This document shows, in pieces, positions 1-4,689 of a DNA stretch of 5,243 nt (position 1 is the first letter of the stretch; every line of letters starts with the position of its first letter). Location: contig JAFTKV010000009.1 of assembly GCA_017453085.1 (NCBI GenBank), positions 1 through 5,243 of the forward strand, written 5' to 3'. Below the pieces are notes generated by a model, which worked only from the letters and a program-made list of their open reading frames with translations, did not search any database and had not been told where the DNA came from. The position numbers were made by a program, and so were the translations under genes. The stretch comes from Clostridia bacterium. GTDB taxonomy: Bacteria > Bacillota > Clostridia > Oscillospirales > CAG-272.

Positions 1-7
1 CTTCAGT

Positions 8-36
8 AGTATACCACACCATCCCACCTTTGTCAA
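8..36 (-). promoter_or_regulatory. Leftward sigma-A promoter for a gene off the left edge
   Basis: Read on the minus strand, a perfect -35 box TTGACA (31-36) is followed after exactly 17 bp by TATACT (8-13), a five-of-six match to the -10 consensus. A TGG directly before it forms an extended -10. Transcription would begin at about position 1 and run out of the window to the left, so the gene it serves cannot be seen. The helicase terminator at 129-165 lies upstream of this promoter on the same strand, so the unseen gene has its own start signal. Confidence 0.72.
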
Positions 37-42
37 TACCTT

Positions 43-128
43 TTTCGAAACTTTTTTCACTTCGGCACTTTGGACAAGTATCGTGCCTTTTGCACAAAAG
101 CACATTGGTGATTTTGTCACTTTTCACC
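43..128. repeat. Cluster of short inverted repeats in the intergenic spacer
   Basis: This AT-rich spacer contains several small dyads: the palindrome TTTCGAAA (43-50); GGCAC/GTGCC arms (64-68 and 83-87); CTTTT-GCAC-AAAAG (87-100), which extends to 83-103 with one bulged base; and GGTGA/TCACC (107-111 and 124-128), with GTGA/TCAC (108-111 and 117-120) as an alternative pairing. They lie between the helicase terminator and the leftward promoter. No ORF with a ribosome binding site is seen here. The dyads may be secondary termination or mRNA 3'-end structures, or operator sites for the leftward promoter, or chance in a low-complexity spacer. Confidence 0.35.
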
Positions 129-165
129 AAAACAGCCGCCATTCTATACGAACAGCGGCTGTTTT
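129..165 (-). terminator. Rho-independent terminator of the helicase gene
   Basis: A perfect 11-bp inverted repeat has arms AAAACAGCCGC (129-139) and GCGGCTGTTTT (155-165) separated by a 15-base loop. On the minus strand the GC-rich stem ends in a short run of four T. It begins 12 bases beyond the helicase stop codon, the expected place for an intrinsic terminator. The long loop and short T run make it moderate rather than strong. It is symmetrical enough to work in both directions. Confidence 0.75.
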
Positions 166-176
166 AAGGGATAGGT

Positions 177-2546
177 TTATTCATCTACCTTCAGTTTTGC
201 ATACGTACCCATCAGTTTCTTGGTGCCGACCGAATCGAAGGCAACCTCATAGAGAACGTCTCCGCCCATGGGACGGGCAGACAGGATCTCTCCCTTGCCA
301 AATGACGCGTGAACCACTCTCGTACCGGGCAGTATCGCCGCCGCAGGCTCCTTTTTCGGCTTCATATCGAACACCGTTGTTTCCTTCACCGCATTAGCGG
401 GCTTTTTAATAAAGGAAGGAATGTTAAAATCGCTCTGCTTTTTCGGCTCTGCGACCGTCTCGATGAGTTCTTCGGGAATCTCCTCCGCAAAGCGGGATAC
501 GGGATTGTACTGGGTGCGGCCAAACAGCATTCGCTCGCGGGCGTGGGTCAGATAGAGTTGCTCCTTGGCGCGGGTGATAGCAACGTAGGCCAGTCTGCGC
601 TCCTCCTCCAGCTCGGCGGGATCGGTCATGGACTGGATGCCCGGGAAGATGCCGTTTTCAAAGCCTGCAATAAACACCACGGGAAACTCCAGACCCTTTG
701 CACTGTGGATGGTCATCAGTACCACTGCGTCGGCTTCCTTGTCGTAGTTATCCACGTCGGATACCAGCGCGACTTCCTCCAAAAAGCCTGCCAGCGTAGC
801 GTTTTCTACCGAATTTTCGTATTCGATGGCGTTGGAGATCAGCTCCTGGATGTTCTCCAGACGATCCAGTTCGGTAATACCTGCAGCCAGCAGCATCTGC
901 TTATACCCCGACAGCTCGATGGTCTTCTCAAACAGCACGTGGAGCGGCTCCTCAGCTGCGATCTTCTGCAGATTCAGAATCAGTTCGGCAAACATCCGCA
1001 GATTGGGCGCGGATTTCGAAAGCGCCGTGTAGTGCTCGGCGTTGCGGATGATCTCGAACTTCGAGACACCCTCCGCCGCTGCAATCTCACCGATGGCGTT
1101 CAGAGTAGTGGTGCCGATCTTCCGCTTAGGCTCGTTGATGATTCGGTCCAGACGGACGTTGTCGTTGGGATTCTGGACGAGGCAGAGGTATGCCATCACG
1201 TCCTTGATCTCCTTGCGCTCGTAGAAGCGGGTGCCGCCGATCACGCGATAAGGGATACCACTCTTGGCAAAGACCTTCTCAATAGAGTTAGACTGTGCAT
1301 TCATGCGGTACAGAACGGCAAAATCGCTGAACTTCTTCCCTTCCTTGCGGCAGATCTGTTGGATCTTTTCGGAAATGAAGACCGCCTCGTCGTTTTGAGT
1401 ATTCAGCTTGCGCAGACGGATGGGATCACCGCCCGCCTTGGCTGTCCAGAGCTCCTTGCCCTTTCTGCCGACGTTATTGGAGATCACGCCGTTGGCCGCC
1501 TTCAGAATCTTCTCGGTGGAGCGGTAATTCTGCTCCAGCTTGATGACCTTGGCATCGGGGAAGGTCTTGTCGAAGCTGAGGATGTTTTCAATAGTCGCAC
1601 CGCGGAAGCGGTAGATGGACTGGTCATCGTCGCCCACTACCATCAGATTGCGGTAGCCGCCCGACAGGAGAGTGGACAGCACGAACTGCGCGTGGTTGGT
1701 GTCCTGATACTCGTCCACGCAGACGTAGCGGAAGCGGCGCTGGCAATAGCTGCGGGCTTCCTCGCTGACAGTCAGCATCTCCACGGTCTTTACGATGATG
1801 TCGTCAAAGTCCACGGCGTCCGATTCCAGCAGTCGCTTCTGATAGGTCTCGTAGACCTTTGCGATCTGCGCCGCACGAAAATCCTTGCCCACGGCGGCAC
1901 GGTAGTCCTCGGGGGTCACCAGCTTGTCCTTGGCCTTGCTGATCTGATTCTGCACCGTTTTGGCAGGCAGGATCTTCTCGTCGATGTTCAGCTCCTTAAG
2001 GATGGTGGAGATCAGCTTCTTGCTGTCGTCGGTGTCGTAGATGGTGAAGGAACGCTCCAGCCCCACTTGCTCGCCGAATCGGCGGAGAAGCTTGACACAG
2101 GTGGAGTGGAAGGTGCCTGCCCAGATGTCTCCTGCCCCCTTGTCGGAGCCGACTACCTTTTCCAGACGCTCCTTCATCTCGCCCGCCGCCTTGTTGGTAA
2201 AGGTGATGGCCAGCACCGCCCAAGCGGGACAGGGGTCTACTGCGTATCGTTCCATGAATTTCGCCAACTCGTCGTTGGAGAGAGATCTCGCCTCCTCTAA
2301 AGCGGCAAGATCCGCCTCGGTGATGCCGGTGCGGTTTTCGTAATAGGCGTTGCCGTAGCGGATGATAAAGGCGATGCGCTGCACCAGCACGGTAGTCTTA
2401 CCGCTGCCTGCACCTGCCAGCACCAGCAGAGGGTCGTTGACGGTGTACACCGCTTCCCGCTGGCGGTCGTTGAGACCGGCGTACAAACGATCGAAGAGCG
2501 CGCGTTTGGTCGCCGTGAATTTATGCTGTAACTGTTGCGTTTCCAT
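177..2546 (-). CDS. pcrA: UvrD/PcrA-type superfamily 1A 3'-5' DNA helicase
   Basis: This is a complete 789-residue ATP-dependent DNA helicase of the UvrD/PcrA/Rep family. The family works in nucleotide excision and mismatch repair, plasmid replication and removal of RecA or stalled polymerases. All motifs are visible: Q motif LNDRQREAV (25-33), Walker A AGAGSGKTT (44-52), Ia ITFTNKA (114-120), Ib TFHS (145-148), Walker B/II VDEYQDTN (277-284), III VVGDDDQSIYRFRGA (303-317), IV LEQNYRS (337-343), V MTIHSAKGLEFPVVF (611-625) and VI LAYVAITRA (652-660). Residues about 740-789 form the PcrA-type Tudor-like RNA-polymerase-binding tail. Motif III has Phe where B. subtilis PcrA has Trp. Residues 64-110 contain about 39 extra residues between motifs I and Ia compared with B. 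subtilis PcrA, which accounts for much of the extra length (usual 720-740). The ATG has a GAGGT ribosome binding site 7 bases upstream, and an in-frame stop precedes it. It is monocistronic, with its own promoter and terminator. The family is certain; PcrA rather than another UvrD paralogue is likely. Confidence 0.96.
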   Translation of the reverse strand: METQQLQHKFTATKRALFDRLYAGLNDRQREAVYTVNDPLLVLAGAGSGKTTVLVQRIAFIIRYGNAYYENRTGITEADLAALEEARSLSNDELAKFMERYAVDPCPAWAVLAITFTNKAAGEMKERLEKVVGSDKGAGDIWAGTFHSTCVKLLRRFGEQVGLERSFTIYDTDDSKKLISTILKELNIDEKILPAKTVQNQISKAKDKLVTPEDYRAAVGKDFRAAQIAKVYETYQKRLLESDAVDFDDIIVKTVEMLTVSEEARSYCQRRFRYVCVDEYQDTNHAQFVLSTLLSGGYRNLMVVGDDDQSIYRFRGATIENILSFDKTFPDAKVIKLEQNYRSTEKILKAANGVISNNVGRKGKELWTAKAGGDPIRLRKLNTQNDEAVFISEKIQQICRKEGKKFSDFAVLYRMNAQSNSIEKVFAKSGIPYRVIGGTRFYERKEIKDVMAYLCLVQNPNDNVRLDRIINEPKRKIGTTTLNAIGEIAAAEGVSKFEIIRNAEHYTALSKSAPNLRMFAELILNLQKIAAEEPLHVLFEKTIELSGYKQMLLAAGITELDRLENIQELISNAIEYENSVENATLAGFLEEVALVSDVDNYDKEADAVVLMTIHSAKGLEFPVVFIAGFENGIFPGIQSMTDPAELEEERRLAYVAITRAKEQLYLTHARERMLFGRTQYNPVSRFAEEIPEELIETVAEPKKQSDFNIPSFIKKPANAVKETTVFDMKPKKEPAAAILPGTRVVHASFGKGEILSARPMGGDVLYEVAFDSVGTKKLMGTYAKLKVDE

Positions 2547-2552
2547 ATAGAT

Positions 2553-2557
2553 ACCTC
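2553..2557 (-). promoter_or_regulatory. Ribosome binding site of the helicase gene
   Basis: The minus strand reads GAGGT, 7 bases before the ATG at 2546-2544. An in-frame TGA lies a few codons further upstream with no other start codon between, so this site fixes the start. Confidence 0.8.
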
Positions 2558-2631
2558 GCGAAATGGGTCATTGCCGAGATCACAAAAGAAAGCGGTGGCA
2601 GGTCGATCTGTCGCCGCGGTGATCTGTTTGT

Positions 2632-2660
2632 ATTGTACCACAAATCGTGTTTTTTCGCAA
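2632..2660 (-). promoter_or_regulatory. Probable sigma-A promoter of the helicase gene
   Basis: On the minus strand, TTGCGA (2655-2660; four of six to the -35 consensus) is followed after 17 bp by TACAAT (2632-2637; five of six to the -10 consensus). TGG directly before the -10 gives an extended -10. Transcription would start near 2625, leaving a 5' untranslated leader of about 78 bases. The extended -10 may offset the poorer -35, so moderate constitutive expression is expected. Confidence 0.55.
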
Positions 2661-2719
2661 TAGCCTTACCGATATTTGCAAAAAACTTTTTCACGGTCGC
2701 TCGGGCAAACCGCTCTGCG

Positions 2720-2757
2720 GATCGGTTAACGCTTTTTTCTATGCACTCCGATCGGTT
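2720..2757. repeat. Direct repeat GATCGGTT, two copies 30 bp apart
   Basis: GATCGGTT occurs at 2720-2727 and 2750-2757, exactly 30 bp start to start, or about three helical turns. The second copy includes the palindrome CCGATCGG (2748-2755). Each copy is followed at a different distance by TTTCTAT (2736-2742 and 2759-2765). The pair lies about 65-102 bp upstream of the predicted rightward transcription start, a usual place for an activator. Two 8-bp copies could also be chance. Confidence 0.35.
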
Positions 2758-2769
2758 CTTTCTATCTAA

Positions 2770-2788
2770 AAGTTGTCTGTAACGACTT
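2770..2788. promoter_or_regulatory. Imperfect dyad overlapping the -35 box, possible operator
   Basis: The arms AAGTTGT (2770-2776) and ACGACTT (2782-2788) are inverted copies with six of seven positions matching around a 5-base centre. The right arm runs into the first two bases of the TTGACA -35 box. A repressor bound here would block the strong rightward promoter. No regulator gene is present in the window to support this, so the role is inferred from position alone. Confidence 0.35.
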
Positions 2789-2815
2789 GACAGCAATTCA
2801 AGACCGTGGTATAAT
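2787..2815 (+). promoter_or_regulatory. Consensus sigma-A promoter of the aldolase-like gene
   Basis: TTGACA (2787-2792) and TATAAT (2810-2815) are both perfect hexamers, separated by the optimal 17 bp, with TGG before the -10 forming an extended -10. Transcription should start near 2822, giving a leader of about 66 bases before the ATG at 2888. A promoter this close to ideal predicts strong expression unless it is repressed. It may also drive the downstream lipoprotein gene. Confidence 0.9.
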
Positions 2816-2878
2816 AATTATATATGCAACCGAATCATCGCAGGTTTGCCGATTTTGCGGCTTGCAGATCCCATCAAT

Positions 2879-2883
2879 GGAGG
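2879..2883 (+). promoter_or_regulatory. Ribosome binding site choosing the ATG at 2888
   Basis: GGAGG lies 4 bases before the ATG at 2888, slightly close but strong. The in-frame TTG at 2846 has no comparable site, so the ATG is preferred. The resulting start also matches where KDPG aldolases usually begin relative to their first strand. Confidence 0.8.
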
Positions 2884-2887
2884 TTCC

Positions 2888-3493
2888 ATGGAAACCCTAT
2901 CCCGTCTTACCGAGATCCGATTGATCCCCTTGCTCCGCCCTGCCCGCGCCGAGCTGACGCTTCCTCTGCTGGCGGCTCTTTGCAGCGGCGGGATCTATGC
3001 CGCGGAGTTTTCCATGAGCGTTCCCATCACGCCCGATGCGCTCCGTAGCGGAAGTCGCCTGTTTCCCGACCTGGTGCTGGGCGTCGGCGACGTGACCCGC
3101 GTGGAAGACTGCCGCACGGCGATCCGCAGCGGCGCACGTTACGTTTCCTCTCCGGGCTACTCTCCCATGCTGGCTGCACTTTGTCGGGAGCATGAAACGC
3201 TGTATCTGCCCCAGTGCACCTGTCCCTCCGAGCTGCTTTCGGCACAGCTGGACGGGCTGTCGGCCGCAGGGCTGTTTGCTCCCCATCTGTGGGAGAGCGA
3301 CGCCATGATCGATCAGCTGACCGCCGCCTTCCCGGGACTGACCTCTGTCGCCTGCCGTGTCCCCTACGGTGAGGCCGAGCGTCTGTTGGCTTTGCCCTCG
3401 ATTGCCGCCTGTACGATCACCGACCTTCCCAGTACCACCCCCGAGGAGCTGGCCGCCGCCTGTCAGGTGCTGACCGCCCGTTTGCTCCACTAA
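2888..3493 (+). CDS. KDPG/KHG aldolase-like (beta/alpha)8-barrel protein lacking the catalytic lysine
   Basis: This is a 201-residue, probably cytosolic protein that aligns almost without gaps with Eda-type 2-keto-3-deoxy-6-phosphogluconate aldolase (usually 200-215 residues). Recognisable parts are the first strand RLIPLLRP (11-18), GGIYAAEFSMSVP (34-46), FPDLVLGVGDV (59-69), SGARYVSSPG (81-90), CPSEL (112-116) and AAFPG (146-150). By alignment, E40 keeps the general-acid/base glutamate (E. coli Glu45) and SPG is kept. The substrate arginine (Arg49) is S44, Thr73 is D69, the Schiff-base Lys133 is G128, and the PTGG phosphate loop is replaced around 155-159 with one residue lost. The protein has no lysine and no asparagine at all and has eight cysteines, including a CxC at 110-112. 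It cannot be a normal class I aldolase. It may be a binding or regulatory protein or a different enzyme. It is followed after 51 bases by a lipoprotein gene and is probably co-transcribed with it. The fold is likely; the function is unknown. Confidence 0.88.
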   Translation: METLSRLTEIRLIPLLRPARAELTLPLLAALCSGGIYAAEFSMSVPITPDALRSGSRLFPDLVLGVGDVTRVEDCRTAIRSGARYVSSPGYSPMLAALCREHETLYLPQCTCPSELLSAQLDGLSAAGLFAPHLWESDAMIDQLTAAFPGLTSVACRVPYGEAERLLALPSIAACTITDLPSTTPEELAAACQVLTARLLH

Positions 3494-3503
3494 GCCCCGA
3501 ACC

Positions 3504-3530
3504 TTAGCGGATATATACCGCTGATATATA
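3504..3530 (+). repeat. Hairpin and direct repeat between the two plus-strand genes
   Basis: TTAGCGG (3504-3510) can pair with CCGCTGA (3518-3524), seven pairs including one G-T wobble, around a 7-base AT loop. The sequence GATATATA is repeated at 3510-3517 and 3523-3530. There is no T run after the stem, so it is not a classical terminator. It may be a processing or stability element in a two-gene mRNA, or a weak TATATA -10 for the second gene, although no good -35 is seen at the right distance. Confidence 0.4.
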
Positions 3531-3531
3531 G

Positions 3532-3537
3532 AAAGGA
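3532..3537 (+). promoter_or_regulatory. Ribosome binding site of the lipoprotein gene
   Basis: AAAGGA lies 7 bases before the ATG at 3545, an optimal distance. The encoded protein then starts with a clean lipoprotein signal peptide, which confirms the start. Confidence 0.8.
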
Positions 3538-3544
3538 TAATATT

Positions 3545-4642
3545 ATGAAAAGAACTTCTCTTCTTTCCGTTCTTCTTGCCGCCGCACTTTCCGTGTCCAT
3601 GCTTGCCGGCTGTGGCTCCACCGACGATACGACCGCTACCGATGCCACCACGGTAACCACCGATCCCCCCGTAGTCACCCCCCCTGCAGATACGCACCTG
3701 CACCTGGATCCCGTCGCCTACCCCGACGAGTTTGATTTCAGCGACACCGATTCGATCGAGCGTTACTTCGATATGTGCGAGATCCTGGACGGTGTCCGCG
3801 TATCGGTTGCCAAGCGCAGCAAGCAGATCACCATGCGCGCCAAGATCAACGGCACCACCTTCTCCCTGACCGTCGGTCTGGATAAGGCAGAAGGTCACAC
3901 CACTCCCGAGCAGGTGGTTACCTGTGCGAAGCTCTTCTGGTACTGCTATCCCCAGATGTACGCTCGCTTTGCCACCAAGACCACTCCCACCTCTGTAACG
4001 CTGAACATCGAGAACGAGGGCTACGAGGTCGCTCACGCATCGGGTGACGTGGTACACATCCACGACCAGTGGCTGGAAAAGAATCCTCAGGACTTCGACT
4101 GTCTGACCCACGAGTTCGCTCACATCATGCAGGGCGGCTGGGACGGCAACTATTGCCCGGCCTTCACCAAGGATGACGGCGAGAAGGACACCTACATGAT
4201 CGAGCGCTTTGCCGATTACTGCCGTTACCTGTACGCATACAAGGGCGGCTATTACAACGATATGATCTGGACCCTGCACACCGTTCAGGGCGAGAACACC
4301 TACTACAAATCGGTGCGCTTCTGGGTATGGCTGGACTACACCTACTCTACCAATGACATTGACATTATGCTCCGTCTGCAGCAGGCAGTTTCCAAAAAGA
4401 CCTACGGTAACGACGCTTGGGAGCCTACCGGCGAAGCATGGGGCGAAATGTTTGCAGGCACCGCCGCTGAGGGCAAGGATCTGAATACCCTGTGGGAGGA
4501 ATACGCAGGATCGCAGTTTGCTTCCGCTAAATCCAAGCCTCGTGAGCAGGGCGCCAAGTCCGCTCTGCTGGGCATCGCACCTCTGCGTACCGCGCTGCAG
4601 GATCGCTATCCCGATGGCGACAATTATCGGAAGGTACAGTAA
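3545..4642 (+). CDS. Lipoprotein with HExxH zinc-metalloprotease domain, basic secretory protease-like
   Basis: This 365-residue protein is exported and lipid-anchored. Residues 1-22 are a type II signal peptide (MKR, hydrophobic core) ending in the lipobox LAGC, with C23 as the lipidated residue. A Thr/Pro/Asp-rich linker (about 26-50) should lift the domain off the membrane. The central motif DCLTHEFAHIMQGGWDG (185-201) contains HEFAH: H189 and H193 as zinc ligands and E190 as catalytic base. IERFADYCRYLY (219-230) supplies E220 as a likely third ligand. The block SVRFWVWLDY (256-265) and the closing LNTLWEEYAG (313-322) resemble the plant and bacterial basic secretory protein family (PF04450, clan MA), where HExxH is followed by an E-x-x-ADY segment and a C-terminal 'LW-EY' helix. 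That assignment is from memory of the family pattern. Six cysteines besides C23 could form disulfides. Substrate is unknown; an extracellular protease or peptidoglycan/plant-polymer-associated role is possible. It ends at a strong terminator. Confidence 0.9.
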   Translation: MKRTSLLSVLLAAALSVSMLAGCGSTDDTTATDATTVTTDPPVVTPPADTHLHLDPVAYPDEFDFSDTDSIERYFDMCEILDGVRVSVAKRSKQITMRAKINGTTFSLTVGLDKAEGHTTPEQVVTCAKLFWYCYPQMYARFATKTTPTSVTLNIENEGYEVAHASGDVVHIHDQWLEKNPQDFDCLTHEFAHIMQGGWDGNYCPAFTKDDGEKDTYMIERFADYCRYLYAYKGGYYNDMIWTLHTVQGENTYYKSVRFWVWLDYTYSTNDIDIMLRLQQAVSKKTYGNDAWEPTGEAWGEMFAGTAAEGKDLNTLWEEYAGSQFASAKSKPREQGAKSALLGIAPLRTALQDRYPDGDNYRKVQ

Positions 4643-4651
4643 AATCCAAAC

Positions 4652-4686
4652 AAAACATCCGACGAGCAATCGTCGGATGTTTTTTT
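4652..4686 (+). terminator. Strong rho-independent terminator shared by convergent genes
   Basis: An uninterrupted 14-bp stem has arms 4652-4665 and 4670-4683, a GCAA (GNRA-type) tetraloop at 4666-4669 on the plus strand, and a run of seven T at 4680-4686. It starts 10 bases after the lipoprotein stop codon. On the minus strand the same stem is followed by TTTT, then G and TTT, only a few bases beyond the sulfatase stop, so it probably ends both genes. Confidence 0.93.
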
Positions 4687-4689
4687 GAT

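Larger units (their letters stand above)
2547..2887. other. Divergent intergenic region between the helicase and aldolase-like genes
   Basis: This 341-bp spacer holds no supported gene. It contains the helicase ribosome binding site and promoter on the minus strand. On the plus strand it contains the strong promoter and about 66-base leader of the aldolase-like gene. A hairpin with two G-T wobbles (arms 2592-2601 and 2608-2617, loop of 6) pairs better in plus-strand RNA than in minus-strand RNA, but no transcript is known to cover it in that sense. A direct repeat at 2720-2757 and a dyad at 2770-2788 are listed separately. The leader has only a weak GCCG/CGGC hairpin (2848-2861), and I recognise no riboswitch. 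Confidence 0.7.

Noticed and set aside
83..397. 104-codon plus-strand frame at the left end
   Set aside because: It runs through the helicase terminator and the antisense of its 3' end, and has no ribosome binding site or family resemblance.
309..2300. 663-codon open frame on the plus strand inside the helicase gene
   Set aside because: It lies wholly antisense to a helicase whose every motif is intact, starts at a GTG without a ribosome binding site, and its translation has no recognisable domain. Long antisense frames are common opposite GC-rich genes.
2521..2796. 91-codon minus-strand frame in the divergent intergenic region
   Set aside because: It starts at a TTG without a ribosome binding site, contains the predicted helicase promoter and overlaps the helicase start in another frame.
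2846..2887. TTG at 2846 as the start of the aldolase-like protein
   Set aside because: It would add 14 residues without a ribosome binding site, while the ATG at 2888 has GGAGG in front and matches the usual family start.
2822..2887. Riboswitch or attenuator in the leader of the aldolase-like gene
   Set aside because: The leader is only about 66 bases with one weak 4-bp GCCG/CGGC stem and no T run, too little for a known riboswitch class.
2824..3048. Plus-strand frame starting at an ATG just after the strong promoter
   Set aside because: The ATG lies almost at the predicted transcription start with no ribosome binding site, and the frame overlaps the aldolase-like gene in a different phase.
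2897..4669. 590-codon open frame on the minus strand across the aldolase-like and lipoprotein genes
   Set aside because: It is antisense to two genes that each have a ribosome binding site and recognisable protein features, and it runs through the terminator stem. Its Gly/Val/Gln-rich composition is typical of a shadow frame.
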